From assembly GCF_006516965.1 (NCBI RefSeq), contig NZ_VHLH01000013.1, positions 53,722 to 117,721 on the forward strand: a stretch of 64,000 nucleotides of DNA. Reading direction: 5' to 3'. The DNA is from Pararhizobium mangrovi. GTDB taxonomy: Bacteria; Pseudomonadota; Alphaproteobacteria; Rhizobiales; Rhizobiaceae. The translations under genes were made by a program, and so were the position numbers. Position 1 is the first letter of the stretch, and each line of letters opens with the position of its first letter. The notes under the pieces were generated by a model. The model ran no database searches and was not told the origin of the DNA. It was given only the letters and a program-made list of their open reading frames with translations. Positions 50,678-59,591 of the stretch are shown here, in pieces.

Positions 50678-52846
50678 GTGATATATTATCATACTCCTGA
50701 ACACGGGAACGTTCGCGGGAGAAAAAGACTTGTTCCGATCGAAAAAATTTGGCCCTTTTTCCTTCTCCGGAGCGAAATCGCACGCAGTGCGACAAGGGTA
50801 ATCAAATCCAACGTAAAATCCGCCGTATCGGGCGTGCGCGTTTATGCGCTCGATCTGCTTCTTGCGCTCGTGGCGGTCAATTTCTCCCTCGTATTGACCC
50901 TTGGTCCGAAATTCGTATCGACATCGGGTCGTGAATTTTCTCATATCGCCTTCATGACGATCGTCTTCGTCGTCCTGTGCGCAGTGTTGTTCCCGCTACT
51001 CGGCCTTTATCGAATCAACTGGAAGTACGCGTCGATCCCGGCCTACGTCGTCCTCATCAGCGGCGTTGTCGTCGCCTCGCTTCTGTTTGCCGTTCTGATC
51101 TTCGTCGACGATCGTCTCGATTTCGTCCCCCGCTCCGTCATCGTCATTCAGGTCATGGTGCTTTCGGCCATGTTGTGCGGCTTTCGCCTGAATTTCCGTC
51201 ATGAAGAATTGCTGAAAGGGGCACCCTACTTCAGGAAAAGGCTGATCGCTGCCGGCGAAACCATACCCGTTCTTCTCGTGGGAGCGGGTCGCGAGGCCGA
51301 CCTGTACCTGCGGGCGCTGAACCGCGATCCGAACTCGAACTACCGACCGCTCGGCATTCTGGACGACAGACCCGAGGAGATGGGCAGGATCCTGCACGGT
51401 GTTCCCGTCATCGGTGCGACGCGGGACTTCGAAGACCGCGTCGGTGAACTGGAACTGCTGGGAAACAAGCCGCGCCATATCATTTTCTCGAAGCCGCTTT
51501 CCGAGATCGGGAAATGCGATGCGGACCTCTTGATCCAGAACGCGGAAAGATTGGGGCTCGCCGTGTCTCGTCTTGCCCCGGCAACGTTGCTTCGCCAGTC
51601 CGTCACCAGTGGCGATTTCGATCTTCGCCCGATCGAACTCACGGATCTTCTCGAGCGGCCGCAAGCATCCCTGGACGTCGCAGCCCTCGAACGGTTCATT
51701 CGTGAGCGACGCGTTCTGGTGACCGGTGCGGGCGGTTCGATCGGCAGCGAACTGACAAAGCAGGTCGCCGCCCTCAATCCGACGGAAATCGTCCTGATCG
51801 ATCATTCCGAATTCAATCTCTACACCGTCGATCTCGACCTGAAAGAGCAATTTCCCGAGCTCAAGCGTACCTGTTATCTTTGCGACGTGCGCGACGCCGC
51901 TCGGCTGAACGAGATATTCGAACGCCACCACCCCGAACTCGTCTTCCATGCCGCGGCGCTCAAGCATGTACCGATGGTGGAATTGAACCCCTGCGAGGGT
52001 TTATTGACCAATGTGTGCGGGACCATGAACGTCGCGGAAGCCGCACGTCGCTGGAACGCGCTCGGCATGGTCCAGGTCTCCACGGACAAGGCGGTCAATT
52101 CCAGAAGCGTGATGGGAGCAACGAAACGCCTCGCCGAACTCTACTGCCAGGCGATGGATCTCGATTGCGAAAGCGGGAGATCACGAACCCGTTTCATGAC
52201 GGTGCGGTTCGGCAACGTGCTGGGATCGAGCGGATCGCTTATTCCCCTCTTCAAGCGACAGCTCGCCAAGGGCGGACCGCTGACGGTCACGCATCCAGAG
52301 ATGACGCGCTACTTCATGACGATCCGGGAGGCGGTTCAGCTGACGTTGCAGGCTTCCTCCTACGGGCTCGAGAAAGAGCTCGGAAAGGGACAGATCTTCG
52401 TTCTCGACATGGGAGAACCGATCAAGATCGTCGATATCGCCAGACGCATGATTCGACTTTCCGGCGTGCCGGATCGCGACATAGCGATCGATATCGTCGG
52501 CTGCAGGCCGGGCGAGAAACTGTACGAGGAGTTGTTCGACGCGGACGAGCAGCGCGTTTCCCCACCCGTTCCCGGTGTTCTGGGCGCAGTCCCGAAGGCC
52601 GTACCGTTGTCGGTGATCTACGAGAACTTCGCGCACCTGAAGGATCTCGCCCTCGCCGGCAAGCCTTCGCAACTCGTCGATGCGATGCGCGAACTCGTGC
52701 CGGGGTTCTGTCCCGAGGTCGAAAGCGCTGCGACCGCGCATGCCTTCGCCACGGTTCGTCGTGATGCGGATGACATCGAAGCAGCGCTCGATCCATACCT
52801 GATTCCGACCCCCGCCGGACCGCCTTTACCGATTGGTCCGAATTGA
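50678..52846 (+). CDS. CapD/WbpM-type nucleoside-diphosphate-sugar 4,6-dehydratase, membrane-bound
   Basis: 722-aa protein with four N-terminal spans (about 52-75, 88-110, 120-142, 152-172), a CoA-binding-like domain (VLLVGAGREADLYLRAL) and an SDR domain (VLVTGAGGSIGSELTKQV). The catalytic segment is VSTDKAVNSRSVMGATKRLA, where Met replaces Tyr as in FlaA1/WbpM enzymes. It makes UDP-4-keto-6-deoxy-GlcNAc-type sugars, the natural feedstock of the DegT aminotransferase at 42653. GTG start at 50678 with AGGGAG 6 nt upstream. Preceded by 194 bp without a gene, so it may have its own promoter. Last gene of the polysaccharide locus. Confidence 0.9.
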   Translation: MIYYHTPEHGNVRGRKRLVPIEKIWPFFLLRSEIARSATRVIKSNVKSAVSGVRVYALDLLLALVAVNFSLVLTLGPKFVSTSGREFSHIAFMTIVFVVLCAVLFPLLGLYRINWKYASIPAYVVLISGVVVASLLFAVLIFVDDRLDFVPRSVIVIQVMVLSAMLCGFRLNFRHEELLKGAPYFRKRLIAAGETIPVLLVGAGREADLYLRALNRDPNSNYRPLGILDDRPEEMGRILHGVPVIGATRDFEDRVGELELLGNKPRHIIFSKPLSEIGKCDADLLIQNAERLGLAVSRLAPATLLRQSVTSGDFDLRPIELTDLLERPQASLDVAALERFIRERRVLVTGAGGSIGSELTKQVAALNPTEIVLIDHSEFNLYTVDLDLKEQFPELKRTCYLCDVRDAARLNEIFERHHPELVFHAAALKHVPMVELNPCEGLLTNVCGTMNVAEAARRWNALGMVQVSTDKAVNSRSVMGATKRLAELYCQAMDLDCESGRSRTRFMTVRFGNVLGSSGSLIPLFKRQLAKGGPLTVTHPEMTRYFMTIREAVQLTLQASSYGLEKELGKGQIFVLDMGEPIKIVDIARRMIRLSGVPDRDIAIDIVGCRPGEKLYEELFDADEQRVSPPVPGVLGAVPKAVPLSVIYENFAHLKDLALAGKPSQLVDAMRELVPGFCPEVESAATAHAFATVRRDADDIEAALDPYLIPTPAGPPLPIGPN

Positions 52847-52877
52847 TCTTCAGAACGCGATCGTTCCCAACGAACGC

Positions 52878-52897
52878 CGAAAGCGCCCTAGCTTTCG
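52878..52897. terminator. Hairpin CGAAAGC-n6-GCTTTCG after capD-like gene
   Basis: Perfect 7-bp stem with a 6-base loop, 31 bp after the stop of the dehydratase gene. The sequence after it (TTGACGG) has no T-run. Likely 3' end of the long polysaccharide transcript. Confidence 0.5.
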
Positions 52898-53181
52898 TTG
52901 ACGGAGCTTCGGCTATGGTCGCGGGAACCCACTGACGCATGTGTCGAGCGGATATCGGCACCGCAACGATCGCACGACGTGCCGACCACCGTATCGTGGG
53001 CGGCATCGTCCAGATCGTCCCCGCAACGGTCTGCGATCGAGAACACTGCGCACAATCTGGACGGCAGCATCGTCCTGGCACCGGCAAAACCGAATAGCCG
53101 TGCTCGTATATCGAGAACGGACACGATCCGGTTGCCAAGCAACATGCCCGTCGCCGAGACCGTCGCCGGTCGCATCGGCAC
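52888..53181 (-). CDS. Hypothetical 97-aa ORF, doubtful
   Basis: Open frame starting MPMRPATVSATGMLLGNRIV. Its second half has two Cys pairs separated by a Ser/Asp/His-rich stretch, including SCDRCGAD. Codon third positions are moderately GC-rich, so coding is possible. No family is recognised, and no clear ribosome site was found. Its stop lies in the loop of the capD hairpin. It may equally be a chance frame in the spacer. Confidence 0.25.
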   Translation of the reverse strand: MPMRPATVSATGMLLGNRIVSVLDIRARLFGFAGARTMLPSRLCAVFSIADRCGDDLDDAAHDTVVGTSCDRCGADIRSTHASVGSRDHSRSSVNES

Positions 53182-53251
53182 GAACCCGTTCGCCCGATCG
53201 TGAAACGCGTTCGTCAGTTGACTCCCGTCCCCATTGACGGTTTGATCTCAG

Positions 53252-53262
53252 ATGTCAGACCA
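53252..53262. promoter_or_regulatory. FadR-like half-symmetric site ATGTCAGACCA
   Basis: Ten of eleven positions agree with the TnGTnnnACnA pattern of FadR-subfamily operators. It lies 20 bp upstream of the GntR start, where autoregulation would be expected. Confidence 0.3.
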
Positions 53263-53282
53263 ATGCTTCAGGGCAATCGTTC

Positions 53283-53984
53283 GTGCATCTCGATCGGATC
53301 GACACAACAGATCGCGTCACTCGGGTTTCCAGCGAACTCGCCGGATATGTGGATCGGGGCGCCCTGACGGTGGGCGACCAGCTTCCGACCGAACGTGAAA
53401 TCTCGCAATCGCTCGGTGTCGGACGGTCGACGGTACGCGAAGTCCTCCGGCAATGGCAGGCACTGGGCGTGGTCGAGGTTCGCAAGGGAAGCGGCACCTT
53501 CCTGCGCCGGCAGATCACCCGCAAGACGATCTACCTGCCGCTACTTCTCGAAGGAAAACGCGACGGCCTCCTGCAGATGCTCGAAGTTCGCCGCGGCCTC
53601 GAGATGGAAGCCGCCGGGCTCGCGGCGACGAGAGCCGGCAGCTCCGCGCTTGCCGAACTGGAGGAAAAGCTGGTCGTCATGGAAGCCGTCTTCGAAAAGG
53701 AGGGATGCGCCGGTCCGGAAGATCTCGCCTTTCACCTCGCGATCTACGACGCATCGGGCAACCCGCTCTTCGGACAGATTCTCGCGCAGATACGCGATCC
53801 GTTGAACGACCTCTTTTCCATGTCCGACGTCTCGAAGCGGCTGCGCCGTTTTGCCGAACGCTCCTTCCCCTTTCATCGCCGGCTCTTCGAGGCCATCCGT
53901 TCCGGCGACCCGATCGCCGCGCGCACCCATACCGCTGCCATCCTGGATGTCGTAAGCGAAGACGTACGGACGATGGTCCCATGA
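53283..53984 (+). CDS. GntR-family regulator, FadR/FCD subfamily
   Basis: 233-aa regulator: winged HTH at about 10-75 (QLPTEREISQSLGVGRSTVR, then VVEVRKGSGTFL) and an FCD helical domain with metal-site residues such as AFHLAIYDASGNPLF and FPFHRRLFEAIRSGDP. GTG start at 53283. The stop overlaps the start of the PLP-enzyme gene by 4 bp (ATGA), so it leads the operon that includes the ABC transporter and most likely controls it in response to the imported compound or a product. Confidence 0.9.
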   Translation: MHLDRIDTTDRVTRVSSELAGYVDRGALTVGDQLPTEREISQSLGVGRSTVREVLRQWQALGVVEVRKGSGTFLRRQITRKTIYLPLLLEGKRDGLLQMLEVRRGLEMEAAGLAATRAGSSALAELEEKLVVMEAVFEKEGCAGPEDLAFHLAIYDASGNPLFGQILAQIRDPLNDLFSMSDVSKRLRRFAERSFPFHRRLFEAIRSGDPIAARTHTAAILDVVSEDVRTMVP

Positions 53985-55168
53985 GCAATAGCATGAGCGA
54001 CGACAGCGAAACGGAACACTTGGCCTTCGCGGCCCGCCTTCTCGCGCACGACGACGGTGACGAATACGGTCCGGTCGTTCCGCCGATTACGCAGACTTCG
54101 CTCTTCACCTTCGGCTCCTATGCCGAGATGGAGCGCAACTATACCGCCGAACGGCCGCGCACGACCTATTCGCGGGTGGGCAACCCGAACGTACGGGCCT
54201 TCGAGGAGAAGATGGCCGCACTCGAAGGCGGCGAAGACGCGATCGGCTTCGCGAGCGGCATGGGGGCGATCTCCTCTGCGGTTCTCGCCGTCGTCTCGCC
54301 CGGCGAGCGCATCGTGTGCGTGCGCAACGTCTATCCCGATACCTATCGGTTTTTCGAGATCCTTCTTCGAAGGTTCGACGTATCGGTCGACTATGTCGAC
54401 GGAGCCGACGAAGAGGCGGTACGCGCATCCCTTCCCGGTGCGCAGGTTCTCTATCTCGAAAGCCCGACGAGCTGGACCATGGAGGCGCACGTGGTCTCGC
54501 GGCTCGCCGCACTGGCGCGCGAAGCCGGGGCGATCAGCATCATCGACAACAGCTGGGCTACACCCATCTTCCAGCGTCCCCTGGAACTGGGCTGCGATGT
54601 CGTGGTGCATTCGGCGTCGAAATATCTGTGCGGGCACAGCGATACCGTCGCCGGCGTCGCCGTCGCTTCACGCCAACACGTCGAGCGCATCCGCTCGGGC
54701 ATCGCGCCCTATCTCGGAGCCAAGCTCGCACCGCTCGACGCATGGCTCCTCCTTCGCGGCTTGCGAACGCTGACCGTTCGCATGAAGGCGATCGAGGCAA
54801 CGGCACTGACGCTCGCCCGACGGCTGGCGGAACATCCCGCGGTAGAACGCGTGCACCACCCGGCTCTCATGGGCGACCTGCCCGAAGGATTGCACGGAAC
54901 GTCCGGCCTCTTCTCCGTGGATTTCGGCGACCGCGTCGACATTCCTCGCTTCATCGATGCGCTTGCGCTTTTCAGGCTCGGCGTGAGTTGGGGTGGGCAC
55001 GAAAGTCTCGCGATGCCGGCAAAGCTTGCCCGCTCGCAGGCGAACGGACCGAATTCGGTGATCGATTTCGACGTCCCACCCGGGCTCGTACGACTGAACG
55101 TCGGACTGGAAGGCCTGGAAGCGCTCTGGAGCGACCTCGAAAACGCAGTCGAAACCAGCAAAAGATGA
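53981..55168 (+). CDS. Cys/Met metabolism PLP-dependent enzyme (cystathionine gamma-synthase/lyase family)
   Basis: 395-aa fold-type-I PLP enzyme. PLP Lys214 in VVHSASKYLCGHSD; Asp189 (IIDNSWATPIF); Tyr63 region TTYSRVGNPNVRAFE; and SWGGHESLAMPAK near the C-terminus, all as in gamma-lyases, gamma-synthases and O-acetylhomoserine sulfhydrylases. The exact beta or gamma reaction cannot be told. It is unusual to find it between a GntR regulator and a sugar-type ABC importer, so a sulfur- or selenium-containing or gamma-substituted amino acid conjugate could be the imported substrate. The ABC binding protein gene follows 10 bp later. Confidence 0.85.
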   Translation: MSNSMSDDSETEHLAFAARLLAHDDGDEYGPVVPPITQTSLFTFGSYAEMERNYTAERPRTTYSRVGNPNVRAFEEKMAALEGGEDAIGFASGMGAISSAVLAVVSPGERIVCVRNVYPDTYRFFEILLRRFDVSVDYVDGADEEAVRASLPGAQVLYLESPTSWTMEAHVVSRLAALAREAGAISIIDNSWATPIFQRPLELGCDVVVHSASKYLCGHSDTVAGVAVASRQHVERIRSGIAPYLGAKLAPLDAWLLLRGLRTLTVRMKAIEATALTLARRLAEHPAVERVHHPALMGDLPEGLHGTSGLFSVDFGDRVDIPRFIDALALFRLGVSWGGHESLAMPAKLARSQANGPNSVIDFDVPPGLVRLNVGLEGLEALWSDLENAVETSKR

Positions 55169-55178
55169 GGGGAATGCC

Positions 55179-56444
55179 ATGCTCAAACGGTTGATGATCG
55201 CAACGGCGATCGGTGCGCTTTTCGCAGGACAGGCTGCGGCGGACACCACCTTGAGGCTGACGGAAGTCATCACGAGCCCGGAGCGTACCAAGACGCTGCG
55301 CAAGATCGTCGATAACTTCGAAAAGGAGAATGCCGGCGTCAAGGTCGAGATCACCTCACTGCCGTGGGGGCAGGCATTCGAGAAGTTCGCGACGATGGTT
55401 TCGGCCGGGAACACGCCCGACGTCGTCGAGATGCCGGATCGCTGGCAGTCGCTCTACGCGTCGAGCGGACGGCTCGAGGATCTCGGCCCCTACCTCGACA
55501 AGTGGGACGAGACGAAGAAGATCAACAATCTGACCATGAAGATGGCGAAGGTCGTCGGCGACAAGGCCTACTCCCTGCCCTACGGTTTCTATCTGCGCGC
55601 GCTCTTCTACAACAAGAAGCTCTTCAAGCAGGCCGGCATCGACGGACCGCCGAAGACGCTGACGGAATTCAAGCAGGACGCGGAGAAGATCTCGAAACTT
55701 CCCGGAAAATACGGATACTGCCTTCGCGGCGGACCGGGTGGCTATGGCGGCTGGCTGATGCTGGGCGCGAGCATGGCCAAGAGCGGCGACTTTTTCCACA
55801 AGGACGGAACGTCGACGCTTGCCGACAGCGGCTGGGTGGATGGCTACCAGTTCCTGATCGATCTCTACAAGAACGGCAATGCGCCCAAGGACAGTGTGAA
55901 CTGGGGCTTCAACGAGGTGGTCGCCGGCTTCTATTCCGGCACCTGCGCCATGCTCGATCAGGACCCGGATGCGCTGATCGGTATCGCCGATCGCATGGAT
56001 TCCGAAGATTACGGCGTCGCGCCGTTCCCGACGGGACCCGGTGGCAACCGCTATCCCACGCTCGGTTACGCCGGTTGGGCGATGTTCGCCAACAGCGACC
56101 ACAAGGATCTCGCCTGGAAGCTGATCGCCGCGCTCGACGGACCGAAGGGCAACCTCATGTGGAACAAGCAGACCGGCACGCTGCCGATCTACAATTCCCT
56201 GAAGAGCGACCCCTTCTATCAAAAGCAGGGCTACAAGGCCTGGTTCGAGGAGCTTGCGAGCGACAAGACCAAGCCGCTCGTCTTCCCGTTCCGTCTCAAG
56301 GAGTTCGGCTTCTTCTCCGACTCGCTCGTCCCGAAGACGAGCCAGAAGGCGCTTCTCGGCGATATCACCGCCAAGGAGCTCGGCGAACAATGGGCGGCCT
56401 TCATGACCAAGGCGAACAAGGCCTCCGAGACGAGCGCGAACTAG
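55179..56444 (+). CDS. ABC transporter extracellular solute-binding protein, family 1
   Basis: 421-aa periplasmic protein with signal peptide MLKRLMIATAIGALFAGQAA, cleaved after AAA (about residue 21). Family features: RTKTLRKIVDNFEKENAGVK, ITSLPWGQAFEKFATMVSAG, TPDVVEMPDRWQSLYASSGR, YSLPYGFYLRALFYNKKLFK and LGYAGWAMFANSDHKDLAWK. Class UgpB/MalE-like, usually for oligosaccharides, polyols or glycerophosphodiesters. Upstream PLP gene at 10 bp; downstream a strong hairpin before the permease genes, which may raise its level relative to them. Confidence 0.92.
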   Translation: MLKRLMIATAIGALFAGQAAADTTLRLTEVITSPERTKTLRKIVDNFEKENAGVKVEITSLPWGQAFEKFATMVSAGNTPDVVEMPDRWQSLYASSGRLEDLGPYLDKWDETKKINNLTMKMAKVVGDKAYSLPYGFYLRALFYNKKLFKQAGIDGPPKTLTEFKQDAEKISKLPGKYGYCLRGGPGGYGGWLMLGASMAKSGDFFHKDGTSTLADSGWVDGYQFLIDLYKNGNAPKDSVNWGFNEVVAGFYSGTCAMLDQDPDALIGIADRMDSEDYGVAPFPTGPGGNRYPTLGYAGWAMFANSDHKDLAWKLIAALDGPKGNLMWNKQTGTLPIYNSLKSDPFYQKQGYKAWFEELASDKTKPLVFPFRLKEFGFFSDSLVPKTSQKALLGDITAKELGEQWAAFMTKANKASETSAN

Positions 56445-56473
56445 CGTGAATTAAGGTTTCGTCGTATCGCACC

Positions 56474-56502
56474 GCCTCGCGCCGTCCTCTTCGGCGCGAG
56501 GC
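56474..56502 (+). repeat. Intercistronic stem-loop GCCTCGCGCCG-n7-CGGCGCGAGGC
   Basis: Perfect 11-bp GC-rich stem with a 7-base loop in the 76-bp gap between the binding-protein and permease genes. Without a T-run it is more likely an mRNA stabiliser or partial attenuator than a full terminator, since binding proteins of ABC importers are commonly made in excess by such hairpins. Confidence 0.7.
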
Positions 56503-56520
56503 CACTCCCGACCCGCGTCA

Positions 56521-57459
56521 ATGGATTGGCTGATGAGCGTTCAGGCCGAAAGGCGACCCGGCTGGCACGGCACCCGGCGGCGTTTCGCGCTCCGCATGGA
56601 ACCGTACTTCTACGCGAGCCCTGCCCTAATCTTCATCGTCGCGGTCATGCTCGTACCGCTCGCCATCGGCCTTTCCTACGCCTTTCGCGACATTACCCTG
56701 CTCAATCCCTTCAGCGGCGGTTTCGTCGGCGTCCAGCATTTCGTGGATCTGTGGCACGACTCCGACTTCTGGCAGGCACTCGGCAACACGGTGACCTGGA
56801 CGGTCGCTTCCGTATCGCTGCAGTTCTTCCTCGGTCTCGTGCTGGCGCTCAGGCTCTACCGCCCTTTCCCCGGCCGCGGGCTCGTCCAGGCTCTCGTCTT
56901 CGTTCCGTGGGCAGTGCCGATGTTCCTGTCCGGACTGAATTTCGCCTGGCTCTTCAATCCGGTCATCGGCCCGCTGCCGCACTGGCTTTATGCCGTCGGC
57001 ATCCTGTCCAGCCCGGAAAACATTCTTTCCGATCCGGCGATCGCCATCTGGGGGCCGATCGTCGCCAATGTCTGGTGGGGTGTCCCCTTCTTCGCGATCA
57101 CCCTTCTGGCCGCCCTCCAGTCCATTCCGCCGGAAATCTACGAAGCCGCGGAGATCGACGGCGCGGGCACGTGGCGCCGCTTCGCGGACATCACCGTTCC
57201 GTTCCTGGCGCCGACGATCGCCATCACCGTACTGCTTCGTGCCGTGTGGATCGCGAACGCGCCGGATCTCATCGTCGCGATGACGGGCGGCGGACCCGCC
57301 GACAGTACGCAGATCGTCGCGAGCTACATCTTCACCCAGGCGTTCAAGGGCCTCGACTTCGGCTACGCCTCGGCGGTCGCGACCGTACTTCTAATGCTTC
57401 TTCTCGTGTACGCGCTCATCGTCCTTATGATCCGCCAGTCGCTCCTGAAGGCGAGTTGA
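56521..57459 (+). CDS. ABC transporter permease (MalF/UgpA-like)
   Basis: 312-aa inner-membrane subunit with six predicted spans. The EAA loop is visible as YEAAEIDGAGTWRRFADITVPFLAP (about 202-226), and MTGGGPADSTQIVASYIFTQ is typical of the MalF group. Two starts are possible (56521 and 56533); no strong ribosome site. It follows the intercistronic hairpin and is 4 bp from the second permease. Confidence 0.9.
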   Translation: MDWLMSVQAERRPGWHGTRRRFALRMEPYFYASPALIFIVAVMLVPLAIGLSYAFRDITLLNPFSGGFVGVQHFVDLWHDSDFWQALGNTVTWTVASVSLQFFLGLVLALRLYRPFPGRGLVQALVFVPWAVPMFLSGLNFAWLFNPVIGPLPHWLYAVGILSSPENILSDPAIAIWGPIVANVWWGVPFFAITLLAALQSIPPEIYEAAEIDGAGTWRRFADITVPFLAPTIAITVLLRAVWIANAPDLIVAMTGGGPADSTQIVASYIFTQAFKGLDFGYASAVATVLLMLLLVYALIVLMIRQSLLKAS

Positions 57460-57463
57460 GGAA

Positions 57464-58306
57464 ATGTCTGCCGCAACGCTCAAGCGAGCCGGTTACTGGA
57501 CGATGCACTATGCCATCATCGCCCTTTACGTCGCCTTCGCGCTCTTTCCGCTCTACTGGCTCTTCAAGGTATCGCTGACGCCGACGAAGCTCCTCTACAG
57601 CGAGGGCGTGCGGATGTGGCCTTCGCGAACCACGTGGGAGAACTACGGCTTCGTCCTGACGAACAGCGACTTCCCGCGCTTCTTCCTGAACAGCGTCATC
57701 GTTTCGGTATCGACCGCCGTTCTCGTCACCGTCGTCGCTTCGGGTGCCGGGTACGCGCTGTCGCGTTTCCGCTTCCGGGGCAAGTTCTGGCTCGTCGGTC
57801 TGATGCTCATCACGCAGATGTTCCCGCTCGTCATGCTGATCTCGCCGATCTTCCGCATCTTCACGCCGCTCGGGCTGACCGACAGCCTCCTCGGCCTGAT
57901 CATCGTCTACACGGCGTTCAACATTCCCTTCGCGACCTTCCTGATGCAATCGTTCTTCGATGGCATTCCGAAAGATCTCGAAGAGGCTGCGATGATCGAC
58001 GGGGCGCACCGGTTCACCGCTTTCCGCCAGATCATCCTGCCGCTGACACTGCCGGGGATTGCGGCAACGCTCGGTTTCGTCTTCACCGCCGCATGGAGCG
58101 AACTGCTCTTCGCGCTGATGCTGATTTCGAAGACGGATGCCTCCACCTTTCCCGTCGGCCTGCTGACGTTCGTTTCCAAGTTCTCGGTCGATTTCGGCCA
58201 GATGACGGCCGCAGGCGTGCTTGCGCTCATTCCCGCATGTCTCTTCTTCTTCCTCATCCAGCGATATCTCGTCCGCGGCCTGACGGCAGGCGCGGTGAAA
58301 GGCTGA
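57464..58306 (+). CDS. ABC transporter permease (MalG/UgpE-like)
   Basis: 280-aa inner-membrane subunit, six spans. The EAA loop is LEEAAMIDGAHRFTAFRQIILP, and FNIPFATFLMQSFFDGIPKD precedes it. N-terminal ALFPLYWLFKVSLTPTKLL is typical of the family. It pairs with the preceding permease to form the channel. AGGAAATG-type ribosome site upstream. Confidence 0.92.
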   Translation: MSAATLKRAGYWTMHYAIIALYVAFALFPLYWLFKVSLTPTKLLYSEGVRMWPSRTTWENYGFVLTNSDFPRFFLNSVIVSVSTAVLVTVVASGAGYALSRFRFRGKFWLVGLMLITQMFPLVMLISPIFRIFTPLGLTDSLLGLIIVYTAFNIPFATFLMQSFFDGIPKDLEEAAMIDGAHRFTAFRQIILPLTLPGIAATLGFVFTAAWSELLFALMLISKTDASTFPVGLLTFVSKFSVDFGQMTAAGVLALIPACLFFFLIQRYLVRGLTAGAVKG

Positions 58307-58310
58307 CACC

Positions 58311-59420
58311 ATGGCGACCATCGATATCGACGGCGTTCGCAAACGCTTTGGCAACGTGGATGTCCTGCACGGCGTGGACCTCACCATCGCCGACGGCGAA
58401 TTCGTCGTCCTGGTCGGGCCGTCCGGTTGCGGGAAGTCGACCTTGCTCCGGCTGATCGCCGGGCTCGAGGATATTTCGCGAGGGGCGATCCGCATCGACG
58501 GCGAACGCGTCAACGATCTCGCACCGCGCGCCCGCGATATCGCGATGGTCTTCCAGTCCTACGCGCTTTATCCGCACATGAGCGTCGAGCGGAACATGGA
58601 CTACAGCCTGCGCCTGCGGAAAACACCTGCGGAACGCGCGCGGGAAGCGGTCGAAGGTGCGGCGGGCAAGCTCGGGATCGATCGGCTTCTGCAGCGCAAA
58701 CCGCGCACGCTTTCCGGCGGCCAGCGGCAACGGGTTGCGATGGGGCGCGCGATCGTGCGCACGCCGAAGGCCTTCCTCTTCGACGAACCGCTCTCGAACC
58801 TCGATGCGCGCCTTCGCGAACAGATGCGCGGCGAGATCAAGAAGATGCACCAGGATCTGGGCGCGACTTCGATCTACGTGACGCATGACCAGATCGAGGC
58901 CATGACGCTAGCCGACCGGATCGTCGCCATGAACGAAGGCCTCGTTCAGCAGATCGGACCGCCGCGAGAGCTCTACGAACATCCGACCAACCTCTTCGTC
59001 GCCGGCTTCATCGGCTCGCCGGCGATGAATTTCATCGACGCGACCTACCGCCGCGAAGGACAGAACGCCTTCCTGGTCGTCGGCGAGAAACGTCTCGCGC
59101 TCGACGAACGGGACGTCGCGGACGGAACGCCCGTGACGCTCGGCCTGCGCGCCGAAGACATCGCCATCGATGCGGATCCCGAAGATCCGGGTGCCATCGA
59201 GGCGACGGTCGAACTCGTCGAGCCGCTCGGCCTCGGCACGATCGTCCACGTTCAGGCCCTTGGAACGCACATCAAGGCACTCAGCCTCGCGGTGGTCGAA
59301 CATCGGGTCGGTTCCCGGATCTGGATCCGACCGCACCCGGAAAAGTTTCACGTCTTCGAAGAGGCAACCGGTCGCCGGCTGGAACGGAAGGCCCAATTCG
59401 CCGCCGAACTTCCCGCCTGA
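58311..59420 (+). CDS. ABC transporter ATP-binding protein (UgpC/MalK-like)
   Basis: 369-aa ATPase energising the importer. Walker A VGPSGCGKSTLLRLIAGLE, Q-loop FQSYALYPHMSVERN, signature TLSGGQRQRVAMGRAIV, Walker B AFLFDEPLSNLDARL and H-loop YVTHDQIEAMTLADR are intact. A C-terminal TOBE/OB regulatory domain (240-369) is as in MalK and UgpC. Last gene of the operon, converging with the chemotaxis operon; the 171-bp spacer after it holds no feature that I recognise. Confidence 0.95.
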   Translation: MATIDIDGVRKRFGNVDVLHGVDLTIADGEFVVLVGPSGCGKSTLLRLIAGLEDISRGAIRIDGERVNDLAPRARDIAMVFQSYALYPHMSVERNMDYSLRLRKTPAERAREAVEGAAGKLGIDRLLQRKPRTLSGGQRQRVAMGRAIVRTPKAFLFDEPLSNLDARLREQMRGEIKKMHQDLGATSIYVTHDQIEAMTLADRIVAMNEGLVQQIGPPRELYEHPTNLFVAGFIGSPAMNFIDATYRREGQNAFLVVGEKRLALDERDVADGTPVTLGLRAEDIAIDADPEDPGAIEATVELVEPLGLGTIVHVQALGTHIKALSLAVVEHRVGSRIWIRPHPEKFHVFEEATGRRLERKAQFAAELPA

Positions 59421-59591
59421 CGCGAATCCGCGTTCGAGACAGTCTAGGATCGGCCGACGCAACGACGCCGGTTGCCGAAACCTGCGTACTGTCGCGCTCG
59501 ATGATCTCGAACCCGATATCCAGACGCGTCTCGTCGCAACTGGGTCGGAGCCGGCCACGTATGGGCGGTAAAATCCTGGTCGCCACGTTTT

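Larger units (their letters stand above)
52847..53282. other. Spacer between polysaccharide and ABC-uptake operons, 436 bp
   Basis: Contains a hairpin (52878-52897), a low-confidence leftward ORF (52888-53181) and a FadR-like site (53252-53262). No other gene, RNA or repeat was recognised. Confidence 0.5.
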
